From: Tetracladium setigerum
Lineage: Eukaryota; Ascomycota; Leotiomycetes; Helotiales
DNA length: 64,000 bases
Assembly: GCA_031472005.1 (NCBI GenBank)
Contig: PZJY01000007.1
Span: 1,847,808-1,911,807, forward strand
Reading direction: 5' to 3'
Shown here piece by piece: positions 35,391 through 47,688 of this stretch. The translations under genes were made by a program, and so were the position numbers. Numbering within the stretch: position 1 is the stretch's first letter; every line of letters begins with the position of its first letter. The notes beneath the pieces are model-generated. The model made no database searches and was not told the origin of the DNA. It saw only the letters and a program-made list of their open reading frames with translations.

Positions 35391-35905
35391 ATAGATAGGT
35401 TGCTGGCTGCTTTGATGAGTTAATTATGGAGGAGTATGAGATCGTGGTTTGAGAGAGGAGGATTGAACTGGGGAAGTTTTAAGTCTCTCCACTCTTTTTT
35501 TAATGTTTTAATGTAAAGGTGTACTATAATCCAATGACTATATATTTACCTAGTAGTCTAACTCGCCATTTGGGTGACTTTACAATATTCGAGCAGTTCT
35601 TTGATACTGTTGTATTACTAGTCGCTGATTTATGCAAGTCCAACGATTTTAATAAAGATTTATCGTCCTCGCCGCAATACAGAACAAGTGAGATTTTACG
35701 AGCTGGCTAGGAAATGTCCACGAGGTAGGCAGCCTATCTCCGACGTAACACCGCATTGGCTTACTCAATCTGTAATTGACGTACAACGACAACGACAACA
35801 ACGACAACAATAGCTATAAAGTCTGACATACCCTCGTCATAAGGCATTGAAACCAACTCTTTTCTCCGCAGTACCATTCCATCAAGAGCCATTGTGAGAT
35901 CAAGT
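35391..35905. other. Intergenic with ACAACG-type microsatellite and TATA box
   Basis: About 515 bases. A short (ACAACG)-like repeat at 35783-35811 is directly followed by TATAAA at 35815-35820, 86 bases before the next start codon. Confidence 0.6.
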
Positions 35906-37024
35906 ATGGCTTCAATTGCCAAAACCGTCGTCGCAACAGGAGCATCCTCCGGCCTCGTAAGTCCTCGCCCTCATCACCTCCTTCAACCATCTGTGTACTA
36001 TATACTAAAGATATCCCAGGGATTTGAACTCATCAAACAACTCCTCACCAAACCCCAACCCCACCGCTTCATCCTCGGCTGCCGCAACCCCCAAACCGTC
36101 CAGAACGCCTACGACGCACTCAAATACGACACCAAAACCCACACCATTACCCTCATCCCCTCGAACTAAGCAACCTCAACACAGTCAAGAACTTCGCCTC
36201 CCAAACTCTCAAAACCCTATCCAGTAACGACTCCAAAATCGACATTCTCCTCCTCAACGCCGGCATCATCAAAGTCGCTAACGAGCCGGGTGTGCATGGA
36301 TCGAAGAAATACAACGAGACTTTCATCGTTAATCATCTCTCACAGCACTATTTACTTCACCTTTTGCGTGAGAAATTAGTCGAGTCGAAATCTCGCATTG
36401 TCGTCGTTTCTTCAGGCGCTGTGAGGGGTGTGAGCGATCCCAGTACGCTCGAGGCGATTGTGAAGGCGGAATCTGGTGCCGGGTTTAGTGATCTCTATCC
36501 TGCTACTAAGTTTACGCAGCTGCTTGGTGCGCATTGATGGAGACGAGAGTTGTGGGGATCTTGTGATGTTGTTGCTGTGTCACCTGGTAAATATTTTCTT
36601 TGAGAATGACCTGAGCGATTTCCCAAAGGTTGTACTAACAGTTTGCTCCTTCACAGGTCTAATCCCAACTACTGGATTAGCACGACACATCGACCTTAAC
36701 CCGTCCAAGGAGATGTTGGCGGATGCCAAATCAATTGAAACAGGTGAGTTACAGAGAGAGTTTTGAGATTTCATGCCACTACGAGTAGCAGCACTGGTAT
36801 TTGTGCACACTGAATTGCTGACTTCTTACTTTCTGGTAGGTGCTCAATCCATGTTGGCTGCTTTCACTCGGGATGATCTCCCGGAAGATCCAGAGCAGAT
36901 TTTCTTGACTAGTTGGGGAGAGTGGTGGCCTAAGGATGTTTATAAATTGTCTCTTGATAAGGAACTTCAGGATAAGTGGGCGCCGTCGAAGGAGGAGATT
37001 GAGAGAGAGGAACTTGTGGAGTAA
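35906..37024 (+). pseudogene. Short-chain dehydrogenase/reductase, interrupted by a frameshift and an in-frame stop
   Basis: NAD(P)-dependent oxidoreductase of the classical SDR fold; substrate unknown. Exons 35906-35956, 36020-36586, 36657-36743 and 36840-37024. Seen: cofactor motif TGASSGLG split by intron 1, the LLLNAGI motif, VVVSSGAVRG, the catalytic YPATK, and VVAVSPGLIPTTGLARH. Two lesions. First, the frame breaks at the CCCC of 36157-36160; one more C gives LIPLELSNLNTVKNFAS. Second, a TGA codon at 36535-36537 interrupts LLGAH/WRREL where a Trp codon would be expected. The first fits the homopolymer pattern of this window; the second is a substitution and cannot be explained that way. 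Introns remain well formed and the rest is conserved, so inactivation would be recent, or both are sequence errors. Confidence 0.8.
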
Positions 37025-37312
37025 TGGCTGGGATGGTAGGAATGGTACGAATGAACAGGCTTGTGATCAATTGGAGATTTCATTCTCTGGGTGAAATTCT
37101 TGCACTTTGGTTGGAATAATTGTCTTCAATGCCCCTTCCAAACACAAATAAGTCCAAGAAAAACTAGGGGTATCGTGTTTGTCATTATACTCATAATCTG
37201 AACTGCCAGTAACTCTGCTCTCAATCCTCTGACTTCGAAAATTTGAAGACCTCCCATGAAAATCGCATCATCGCATCATCGTATCATCCAGTCAATTTCC
37301 AAACTCAGCACG

Positions 37313-39469
37313 TTACCCAAAGATCCTATCCATCCATCCATTAAAACCATTCTTCGGCGCATGATCAACATAATTCCTAGTGTACTCATCGATTTCATCA
37401 ACTTCTGCAGTTCTCAGAACGACCTCCTCCGGCTTCAACCACTTTGTCTTCTTATAGACTTTCCAGAAGGTGAAGAGGACTGGAAATACGGCTACCATCA
37501 AGTAGGAGAAGAGGAAATTGGGGACATTCCAGTTGCCTTGAAGGAGGACATGATTAGCCGGGATCAGACTGAGAGTATCCCGAGAGGTAGGGATGAGAGC
37601 ATTATCTTACCTGGCAAAAAGACCGTGTACCCTCCAACAAAAGTCATGATGAAAGTTCCAGTAAGAGCGTAATAAGCCGAAAATGGCTGCCAAAACGCTG
37701 TATGTGGTAAATCCTTCCTATTCAAACCTTGCACATCACAAGCCTTCTTCCAAGCCAAAAACGTAAACGACATAACCGCGAAATTAATCAACTGACTTGC
37801 CGTAACCAAACTAACAAACCAACTCAACACAATAGCGGCATTGTTGGACACCTGAAGGAAAGAGAGCAATGCAATGGCCAGGGTGATGGCGACGCAGTAA
37901 ATGGGGACACCGGAGGCATTGCATTTACGGAAGATGGCGGGAGCTTTGCCTTCGAGAGCGAGCCCGAAGAGTGATCGTGAGGCGCAGTAGACGTAGGAGT
38001 TTCCGGCTGAGAAGGCGGAGGCTAGGACCATGGCGTTGACGATGTGGGGGAGGACGGCAATGCGGAGGCGGTTCATGGCGATTACGTAGGGGGATGCGGC
38101 GGCTCCTGGGAGGCCCTTTGCGAAGGCGTTGATCAGGTTTTCGTCGTCGTATGGGACTGGGATTGTTAGAATAGGAAGAGTATAATCGGTAGGGTGTGAC
38201 AATTTGGTGGGATATTTGGATGAAGTTGAGAAGTGGAGGAGAACATACCCAAAATACCAACACAGAGTGATCCGAGAACGAAGAACGCGGTGAGACGATA
38301 GAATACACCATTATAAGCTATAAAATATCTGTTAGCCACAGTCTGAATGGCGGCATGAACAAGTCTCGGTTAAAATTTTGAACTGTACTGTACCTCTAGG
38401 CATTACACGTCTTGGATTCTCGCACTCTCCAGCAGCCATCGAAACCTGTGTAAATTAGCATCACCTAAGATGAAAATCTACTTATAAAGAAAAGACGCAC
38501 ATAGTCTGGACCGGCAATGGTGAAAGATGCCTGAATTAAGCAGTTGAGAAAGCCAAGCCATCTCCCCAAGTCTCCTGTTTTGCCGCCGTGCTCGTTGAAT
38601 GCGCCAGGAGTTTTCCAATATCTGAAGCCAAAACGATCATTGAGAGGATTACCACCCAGCATGGTGATGAACGTGAAGATGATGAGTCCAACAATCAAGA
38701 GGACTTTTCCGAGGGCGAGCCAGAATTCGGATTCCCCATACCACTTTACTGCGAAGAGGTTGATGACACTGAAAAAATGTTAGCCACTTGCACTGCGCGG
38801 ACATCATTGGAGTGGTAGTGGTACGAACGCATAAAGCACCAAACAAATGGTAATCACAGCTGCCACTGGAATTCGGGTTGTCCAATACTGAAGAATGACG
38901 TTACACGCCACAATCTCAAAGGGCACGAGAGCGGCTTCGAAAACGAAGAAGTTGTAACCAGCAGCAACACCAAAAGCCTCATCGACATACCGACCAGCAA
39001 ATCGAATAAAGGGAGATGAGATTGGAAGGTATGTAACCATTTCATTCATGCACTAGATTATTGTGAGTAAGTAAAAACCTTCCCGTGTCGCTTTGGGAGT
39101 AGACCGGAGAATTGGGCGCTTTGGGGAATCACTAACATTAGTCACCGCGAGGATGAAGGTACACCAGATGGTAAAAGCAAGGAACAAATTTGCAGGACCG
39201 CCATTCATCAAACCTCGACCAATTTGAACGTAGAGAGCAGTTCCAATTGTGCCACCAATTCCTATCAATTGGATGTGTCTTGGTCGTAGTTGTCGATGAG
39301 TTGAATCATAGCTGATTTTGATAGAACCTCCGGAGATGGAATTGGAGGATTGAATCTTTTCCTCCTCGTGTTTGTTCTTCTCATATTCGTTGTACTCCTT
39401 GTTTTGACTGGCAGTGATGTATTCACTCGTAGGCGAGCTGTGCCCGTGATCGATACCGGTTGAAGCCAT
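37313..39469 (-). CDS. Amino-acid permease (YAT/APC family, 12 TM)
   Basis: Plasma-membrane proton symporter for amino acids. Seven exons on minus: 39469-39137, 39052-38829, 38768-38501, 38445-38394, 38317-38249, 38156-37611 and 37536-37313. All phases close to give 571 residues. Hydrophilic N-terminus, then LRPRHIQLIGIGGTIGTALY (TM1 with the APC GxG(I)GTG-like helix break), CMNEMVTYLPI, YVDEAFGVAAGYNFF, VINLFAVKWYGESEF, AGPDYVSMAAGECENPRR, SAGNSYVYCASRSLFGLA and WFVSLVTASQLINF. These are classic yeast-amino-acid-transporter signatures. It is related to general, proline and dicarboxylic amino-acid permeases; specificity cannot be assigned. No lesion seen. Confidence 0.93.
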
Positions 39470-42072
39470 TGTAGCAATTGCAATTGACTTCTGGTCGTCT
39501 AATTGTAATTGCAGGAAATAGGCGAGGTAAACAAATCTCTATTGCTTGAAACAATAGAGGCCGAGAAGCACAGTAGGCACGAGAGAACGAAGGGGGATCT
39601 AGAGAGGGGAAGACATGAGGTTTTTTAAGTAGGAAAGTCTTTCTTGCCAAGTTCAGGAGCAATCTTCTTGTGCTTGGCCACGGAGGTAGCTTTCTCTAGT
39701 ACGTCAGATTGTTTCTGTTTGGAGGTTAAGTTCGAAAAAGGTTGACATGGTTGCCATAAATTTGAAGTCCCACTACCAATGGGAGGAGAGGATCATCTTC
39801 AGGTTTCTTGCTGTCACCCCACTAACGGCGTCTCTTGGAAGTTGCACTTGGACTTGATAAGAGATTGATATCGTCTTTGGAATAATGATCCCATCTAGAA
39901 TCCGAATCCTACGAGAAACCTGGAACTCGTTTTGCCCTTTCGAGAAGCCTGCATTGCAATTGCTTGGAAGATTCGAAGATAAGAATATAAGCTGGGAGAA
40001 CTGAGTTGTACTGTATTGGGAAGCCCAACCCTCAAGCTGCAGGTTGAACCAATTGCAACAGCTTTTAAGTTGGCGCCTATGCCAATAAGGCGCTGTAGCA
40101 TGCGGATTATGAGGGAAGGACAGACTGGGAGAAGCTCTCCAGTATCAAAACCCAAGATCTGGCAGAGGTGCATGTCAATTTTATTAAGCTCACGACGGCA
40201 GGGGCCATCATGATGCAACGTTGGCTTGTGCCGCGGCGCAAGGGATCGACTGATAGGCTTCGCACAGGAGGAGGGGCTTGGAAGCGGCGTCCCCGAAGCA
40301 ATGCTGTGGAAGGTTGTGGTGCTGGAGGGGGGTTTGCTCTAGCCCTGGAATTGAGAGACGTGGGGTCAAGCGCGGAGCCGAAAACCTTCGTAACGGAGTA
40401 TTTAGTTAGTGATCTCCATACGTCCCACAGTGCGTTTTCCAAGAGTCTTGTCCTTTGAAAAGAAGGAGATGAGATGGCATTCGCAAGCGTAGGTAAGAAT
40501 TGCGTGATATCTTCATGGTGAACAAGCATCGCGAAGTTGTCTTGGAGAGCTTGAAGGATTTTGAAGCTTCACCGCGGTCACGGCGCAGAAAGTTCCAAGA
40601 GTTGGTGGCTGGGAACTTCCAAGATGGCTTTGCTTTCACTGGAAAAGATTGGAAGATTGTTCAGACTTGACAACGAAAGAGATCTTGGTACATGCAATTC
40701 TACAAAACGTGGAGAATGTCGTGCTCGATAACTGTGAACCCATGAATCAATTGAGTTTACTTGTGAAATTAACCAATTTGAAAGAACCCTCAAAAAGAAT
40801 GGTAAAAGTTCCATCCCCGAACAAAGTATCTAACATTGAGGAAAATAGTCAGTCATAGCTACCTTGCGCTAATTCAAAGGCATTTCAGTAGAAGTACCAA
40901 TTTTTCCATCAATTCTAGAACGCAGACTTTGGCCCAGAAAACATTAAATACTAGGAAGTAGCAGTTGTACTCTGCATAGCGAGGAGAAACAAGAAGGGTT
41001 CGATTTCAAGAGTTGTGTGTTGAACGAACTATTGACCACGAATTTTGCAACAAAGATTTATTTGTGGCAATAGCATAACTATTTAACTATCTATATATTT
41101 GTAATATCTACTCTAATAATGTAAGTATCAGAGTTACCTTAATAGCTCTATTCAAACAATAAGGATAAGACGTTCAAGCATTATAAATGCCAAGACCAAT
41201 TTTCATCACATCGTCATCATCTCATTGTTCAGAAGCTCACGCCATCCTCCTCTTCTCCACGGGACACCAACGTTGAGTCTCACCAAAACCCATTACCTCA
41301 CGAGACGGAGTGACAAAGTCCGGAAAGTATTGGAGATGCTAAACCCCACGCTGCTTTCACAGGAGATTGGAATCCGTTTCGACATACCCTGAATACAGCA
41401 CCTCCTCCGATCACACCGGTTGTCGAATAATCTTGCTCGCATTATTGGGGCGTGGCTGTCCCGCGATATGCAGCGCGCATTTCTTACTTGACTTCGCACT
41501 CGTCGGTATTCGACCCTGGATCAATATGATATTTGGCAGGAAGAATTGATTGTCGCCTGGCTTGGACAAGGACTGCTCCAATATTGAGAGTGCGTGGTCG
41601 GAATTTGCCCTCTTCCCTCGCTATGGACAGATGAAGTGCTCTGGATTCAGCCCACCACCACCGACCGCCCAGCAGTCCGTCGTCGACTAAGTGGCAAGAG
41701 CGAAACAAAGGCCGACATAATCTTACAAGGAAGAGAAATAATGGACGAGGGCGATTGGGAGACATACTGGAAATCAAGGACTAGACGAACCTCTTCGAAC
41801 ACTGCGACAAATGGGACCGATATCGCAGAGACGCAGAAGCAGACTACCACAGCTTGGATGGAGCAACGCCTCACAATTTCAACACCCAAAGTCACACGAG
41901 ACACACTGGTGCGCCATGTCAAGTTTTCATTCGAAAAATGGTCTTTTATTGGTATAAATTTAGAAGCTCAATCGAGATTTTCGAGAGCAGATGCTTAACG
42001 CCTCTCCAACACCATCCAATGCCTGTACGAATGCGCCCATTATGCTTTCAAAACGAACCCAGCGCAAACCCG
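39470..42072. other. 2.6 kb without a confidently supported gene
   Basis: Contains scattered coding-like stretches on both strands. On minus, 40560-40430 reads ALQDNFAMLVHHEDITQFLP followed by LLENALWDVWRSLTKYSVTK. On plus, about 41330-41400 reads DAKPHAAFTGDWNPFRHTLN. Neither extends into a complete, splice-consistent gene. Could be decayed genes or genes fragmented by sequence errors like others here. Confidence 0.4.
40107..40560 (-). other. Possible gene fragment, unassigned
   Basis: About 45 residues starting near 40560 on the minus strand look protein-like (ITQFLPTLANAISSPSFQRT, LLENALWDVWRSLTKYSVTK). Downstream the frame becomes Pro/Arg/Ser-rich and less convincing. No domain recognised, no clear start. 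A neighbouring frame just upstream (NFLRRDRGEASKSF) might join by splicing or after a frame correction. Confidence 0.25.
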
Positions 42073-43123
42073 TCAACCGCGAATATTCCCTCCATATTCA
42101 TCGAACAGCTTTACACAGCCCATCGCAGCGGCTGCTGCTACCGATCCCACAATTATCATTTGCACGCCCTCAAAACAGCCCTCTCGGATGTCCCTTCTTC
42201 CAAACCAGCTTCCAGAAACAGCACTCGTCTTTCCATATCCAAACAAGAACAAAGCTACCACCATGACCCCGATCGACATGCACAACCCCTTGTACAATTC
42301 ATGGGTACCGACGAGGAGATATGGGAGGAGAGGCAGAAGACCACCAAGGAAATATCCCAGAGAGATGGTCAGGCCAGAGATGAAAGGGCGAGAGGACTCA
42401 GGGATCTTTTCACAATGTTGCAATCGCAGAACCAAATCGACAAGCCCTTGTGAACACATGTTGGTGATATCGGTCTCGATGGCGATGAGGGATCCCTCGA
42501 AGCCATATTTGTGGAATTCGTCGAGCAACTCGTTCTTCACGCCTTGAAGATCGTTTGCAACTCGCTCTTCCGTCTCTTCCCTCAAGGATTCGTAGGACGC
42601 GCTATCAAGTTGTTAGCAATGCTCTCCTACTTAAAGTAAAGAGTGCTTACGCTTCGCTCTTAGCTCCTAAGTACCCTCCCAATCCCATGGAAATCGCACC
42701 CGCAATCAACTCCGCAAACCCTCCATAAATAACAACCTTGGTGCTTCCAAGGGCAGACAACCCAGCAGTCAGTGCGAAGGGTACTGTCAAGCCATCGGAT
42801 AGACCAATCGTAGCATCTCTAATGATGGCTGGGTTGATCCTCCATTCTTTCTTCTGGCTGTTTTCTTCCGTCTTGCTCGACGACTTTCCACCTGTTTGCG
42901 CCTCCAGATCCACGACCGTGTCGCTCCCTGAGCTCAGCAGCCTCTCGGACTCCTCAGATGCTTGCGAGTTCAAGGAGGGTGTGTAATTCAACAAAGGCTT
43001 CCGAGATGCCGAACGTGGCGAAAAGTCGCTCGGGAAGGTGCCATTGCCATATGATTTTGTCGGCTCCTTTTTTGGAACCGCAGTTTTATAGAAGAACAGG
43101 TTCTTTAATAGAACGAAGACCAT
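42073..43123 (-). CDS. CCC1: CCC1/VIT1-type vacuolar iron/manganese transporter
   Basis: Vacuolar-membrane transporter that moves cytosolic Fe2+/Mn2+ into the vacuole. Exons 43123-42651 and 42601-42073 on minus give 333 residues. Cytosolic N-terminus of about 110 residues with a dileucine-like SEERLLSS-type segment (SEESERLLSSGSDTV). TM1 region: AIIRDATIGLSDGLTVPFAL. TM2: KVVIYGGFAELIAGAISMGLGGYLGAKSEA. These are the DGLTVPFAL and GAISMG.G.YL signatures of the family. A cytosolic three-helix metal-binding insert with EE/E pairs (LREETEERVANDLQGV) follows. Then come LTISLGYFLGGLLPLLPYL and a final GGxxxxAAAA helix pair. Intact. A copper-fist regulator lies 29 kb away, with no evident link. Confidence 0.93.
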
Positions 43124-44667
43124 GGTTTGAAGATTGGAGTTCGCGATTCGCGAAGTTGCCTTGGTGTAGGTAATGAGGGCGGGGTCAAGTGACTTCGTCG
43201 TGAGGCAAAGAGGAACAAAAGATATCGCGACCCTTCCTACCCGATAATGTGTGTGTGTTTTTTTTTTAAAGAAGATACTTGCGTGGTGAATATTCTACCT
43301 TGGGTCAACAACGGGGTACCAGTTGACTTTAATACAAAAGCTTCTAGTTCGCACTTATTGTTCACGACCATAAGTCTGGTCAGCAAGAAATGGAAGGGCT
43401 CTGATTCGTCGCACGAGCCAGCTTGCACTTTAAGCGTAGCTCTACATTGACGTATCGGCGGACTTCCAGCTAGGCCCCCGCCCTAGTTTGCTTTGGTGGT
43501 TTGTCTCCACAGTCTGCGTATTTGCACGTTCGCTTTGTTTTCAAGTTTTTCAAACGCGGAAACAATGGTAATCAAGTTGATTCTCATTCGTCCACGCTTA
43601 TTCTCGTTCTCCTTTCTATTCTAATGCTAATACGTCCTCTTTAATTCGTTGCTACTCGGCATTCGCTTGACTCGAGCAAAGCTTGGTTGGGTACGTAATT
43701 TTTACTCCTCCTCTGAATATTTTAGTTTGTCGCTGTATGACTACTTCTCCTGCATCAAATCCAAAAAAATCCTGCAAAGTGTTGGTGTTACATTGCTCAA
43801 ACCATTTGCCAGGGCAGACGGAGAAATATCGACTATTTCATGCTTGTTATCCAGTTTATGCTTTTGAAAAATGTCATTGTGATGCTTCGCGCTCTTGGAC
43901 CGGAATATCCTCAGCATATTATCTTGGAAAAACCCATGTATGCTTTTAGCCGGTATTCTATAACCAAGTTTTTCCGTACGGCACGAGCATAAATTGTTCG
44001 GAACTTTGCGTCGTACTGTACTGTAGTTGAACAGTTGTTGAACAGCAGAAATGTGGCTTGTATGCTAGGAACCGGTTCTCGGCAGTCCTAATAATGCGAG
44101 ACGCCGTTTTTGCCGAATTTGCCTTCATCTCTTTGTGGGAGAATCTATCGGGCTGCTTGTTCAGATGGATGTGAGATTATGCTACAGGAATAGGATTGAT
44201 TCTAGTGGCTGAAGTTAATATGTCCCTGAATCGGAGATTTGCTAGATGGTCAAAAATTGGTAACCGTCGGTGGCACTTGATATTATCACGTACATGATCA
44301 TAGTGGAGGAGAGAATATCGAACAAGGGCTGGCCAAGGGTGAGCCTATCGTGGATTCATTTGTTTCTAAGGCGTAGAAGGGATGTGGCCATCAAAAAGGG
44401 ATTTTATATGCATGCCCAAGATGGCCACGTGATGCAACCCCTCTGTACTGTATCAACTGTTGTCATTGCATGATGTATTACCGACGTTGGAAAGGTAATA
44501 TTTTTATTACATTCGTTACAAATTCATTATTCATGCTACCCACGACCCAAACTTGAATAGCAATCTCATCAGCTTGTACAAAAGGAGAGTTTCAAACACC
44601 AGCCCAAGAAGGTATTCTCATCAAACTTAACGAAGGCTTTTAACCAATCCTAGCTTTTATAGATAAT
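43124..44667. other. Intergenic, CCC1 to 44.7 kb gene
   Basis: About 1.5 kb. No frame with protein character; a T9 run lies at about 43259-43267. Contains the CCC1 promoter and the neighbour's 3' UTR. Confidence 0.5.
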
Positions 44668-45857
44668 CTACGGAAGCTGATGCACAACAGAATGGCCATA
44701 CTGAGGGGGTGGAGGTGAGCCAGGCGGGCTACCGACCACAGAATTTGGACCCCACTGATACTGCTGCTGCTGGGATTGAGGCTGGGGCTGGGGATACGAG
44801 GAAACTCCTACACCAAACTTTTCCGCAGCAATAGGAGGACTGTTCGGTCCTGCTGCTTGTTGAGAGTAGTTGTGCTGATTTACCAATACCGGAGCGGTTA
44901 GCGTGTTGTCGCGGGCTTTTGCTGCCTTACGTCTCCTCAGGAACAAGAATAGGAGCGCTGCTCCCACTATGGCTACACCTCCACATACACCACCCACAAT
45001 TGGGCCAATGGGTACCTTCTTTCCGCCACCAACTACTACAGGAGGTGACGAAGTAGCCGATGGTGGGTTGGGTATGAAGGTGGTCACTACAACTGGAACG
45101 ACAGTGGTTGTCTCGATGATTGATGATGTCGGAGTTATGGCGGAGGTTGTCGAGGCGGTTGTGGAGGCCGTCGCAACGATGACTTGAGATGTTAGAACGC
45201 ACGCAGCATTTCAAACGGATTTCTTTGGGAACTTACATCGCGACAAATCAGTCGACGACGAATGGGTGAATGTCCATCGTGTTCTTGATGACGTGTCGCA
45301 TTGTATTAGGTATTCAGTGGTTTGCTCTTTCAACCGATAATCTGTCATACAAGCTCCACTAATAAGATGCAAATGTTAACGTATTGAACGAGAATGATAT
45401 CGCTCGGGTTACAGAACCACGCACCAGTTAGCTGTTGCTACTAGATCAGCGGTGGCACTTCTAGTGAAAGAAACACCAAAAGCGGTGTTTCCAAAGCACG
45501 AGGTATATATCGTTGCCATTCGGGTTTGGACTCCCTTTTCGCAGCCTCCATATGTCGTCCCACTGACGCGATACGACCAGTATGGACCTTCGGTACAATA
45601 TCCAATTAAATCTTGAGAAAGGTCAGTGTTTTTAAGCGTTGAAAGGGATAAGGGGGCAGAAGGTGGCACATACAGTCAGTAGCGCCTGCAAGTGAGGTCC
45701 ATCCAACGAAGTCATTGTCGTTCATCGGATCAGATTGCTGTCTTCTGTGAAGTTGTGGTCCTGCAGTAATCAAGGCTTCTGGTGCCTGGGTCACTGTAGC
45801 GACACAAGGGGAGGCATAGATAAAGAGAGCCACCGAAAGAGCTTTGAGATAAATCAT
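44668..45857 (-). CDS. Single-pass membrane protein with Ser/Thr-rich ectodomain
   Basis: Function unknown; layout resembles fungal cell-surface sensors or adhesion-type proteins (Mid2/WSC-like in plan only). Exons on minus: 45857-45674, 45611-45425, 45358-45237 and 45182-44668, giving 335 residues. Signal peptide MIYLKALSVALFIYASPCVA. A ~110-residue ectodomain contains scattered Cys (YCTEGPYWSYRVSGTTYGGC, CDTSSRTRWTF). A Ser/Thr stalk follows (STTASTTSAITPTSS, TTTVVPVVVTTF). Then one TM helix (IGPIVGGVCGGVAIVGAALLFLFL) with a positive stop-transfer RRRK, and a Gln/Pro-rich cytosolic tail (QPQPQSQQQQYQW). The ectodomain is not a recognisable WSC domain. All phases close. Confidence 0.8.
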
Positions 45858-47596
45858 GGCGAGAATAATGATGCAGACGAGTTTGAGAGATGGTATTGCA
45901 TAAACAACTTGACATTTAGAGAGCAAGTAGTTGGCTCACATATCAGCGGAGCAGTCTCCTTCAAGTAGCCTCAAAGCAGTAGGAATGCGGGCGACTGATC
46001 AGATCATGATATCTCGGAGTCTTGCCAATCCCCGAACCACCCACGACCCAAACCCAAATAACTCAGTCCACATCAGAATTTGACGGCACAAAGTCAGCGA
46101 GGCAGCAAATGGGGATAGCACATTAGTGCCTCAATTCGTTTGTGTTACCCGTTCCAGTCGTGCCGCGTCGAGTTCCCAATAATGCCAAGTGTCCAGCCGC
46201 AATAATGGTGGAAAAAACCCAGGTCGAGGCTCAAAGCTGAGCATCAATCCTTAGACACTTAACCTCAACCGTCCATAGCCCTCCTAAGATGGCAATGAAT
46301 GGCATATGGTGGCGCGTAAAAGGCGGGAAGTGCTACTTGTTGGTGTGGTCGTGTATTTTTCTCTTTTCTCTCGCTTAGTTTCCTCTTTTAGTTTTCTCTT
46401 CTCGAGTGGGCTCATAACTCTTCTTTTCTTCACTTTCATTTCTACTGTTCTAGATTACCTCCTGATCTTATCTAAGCGCGCAATCAGGAATCATGTCGTC
46501 TCGTCATAACAACTCTTCATTGAGCAGCTTTAATTAGCTGCGCTGGCCTTGCACAGCACAGGCTACCTATGCTCAGATTAGCTCAGATTCTCCCACTCCC
46601 ACGATGTGGCCGAGTCCGGGTTTTAGAAGTACGCTGTCTGCGCATTCTTCAGTATAGCTAAGTGAGAATATGTTTCGGTTGTAGAGCTAACATGTTTTGG
46701 AATTACTACTCGGTGTCAATGAAAGGTTCTTTATTTCTTTCTGTCAGAAATTAGGTCCAGAGATATCGACACAATTCCTAAAATTCAAGGAGCGAGAACA
46801 AGACTCGCAAGAACGAAAAAATGATAGACAAACGCAACGAGATCTTTGGCTTGTTCAGTATCGACAACTTGTTCCGTTACCTGGCCAAAAATGTGACTGC
46901 TTCTAACTCTTAGATAGGTTACTTAGTTACTTAGATAATCTTTGGAGATACCACTCCCTTTCCACCTCCGGATAAGAACCATTAAATATTGATTACTCCT
47001 TCATTTTGTCCTACTCTGCCACTAATTTGTAATTAAACTTGCCTGAAGAAGTGCTTGTTTCATAGCTTTGTTATGGCCACATCTAGGTAGCTTGGTCCAA
47101 AAGCTCACTAAAGCCCGAAGAGAGAAACTGATAATTCGCTAGGGAACAACTGGTAAACTCGAATACTGATGAGTAGTCGTGAAAAGCAGTAACAGGCCAG
47201 TCTAAAATTCGCCTTGTCCTACTTCGACCACTATAACATACCCTCTCCTCGAATTCTGGACAATGATCAAAACTTTCTGAGGATTCATGCTGCCTGGGAA
47301 CATAAACTAAAATATCTACACAATTCAATACTCTTCATATAAGGTAGTATCAAAAGGCTATTGTTGAATCGGAATGTTACTATAAGTATTCCTATTTCGG
47401 GGTATTTAAATTACTTACAAAAATATCTGTTCATTCATTTGAATCTACCACATGCGAAGTTACCCCTCATGAACCAGTTGTTGGAGTTGCAGATTAGTCA
47501 TCAACACACACCAAAAAAAAAAAAAATAAAGAAAAAGTCAAAAAATAAATTCATTGAATTGAACAATGCTCATTCCCAAGAATCGTTGTAACACGA
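45858..47596. other. AT-rich intergenic region
   Basis: About 1.7 kb. Nothing supported except sequence flanking the tRNA; an A14-like run lies at about 47513-47526. Confidence 0.5.
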
Positions 47597-47688
47597 TGGA
47601 GAAATGGGGAATCGAACCCCAGACCTCTTCTAGATTAGACTCGAAAGCCATGTGCTAAAGAAGCGTTATACCACTAAACCATATCCCC
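47597..47688 (-). tRNA. tRNA-Ala (AGC) with a 20-nt intron
   Basis: Folded by hand from the minus strand. 5' acceptor GGGGATA pairs with TTTCTCC (one U-U mismatch at 6:67), followed by discriminator A. D arm GTT...AAC with AGTGGTAT loop. Anticodon stem CTTCT/AGAAG. Loop TTAGCA plus T, with anticodon AGC. T arm TGGGG-TTCGATT-CCCCA. The G3:U70 wobble pair, the alanine identity element, is present. A 20-nt intron (47652-47633) follows position 37, the canonical site. A and B boxes (TGGTTTAGTGG, GGTTCGATTCC) are good. CCA is not encoded. Confidence 0.92.

Noticed and set aside
41854..42453. 199-residue plus-strand frame
   Set aside because: Mostly antisense to the CCC1 coding exon and begins at a non-ATG codon.
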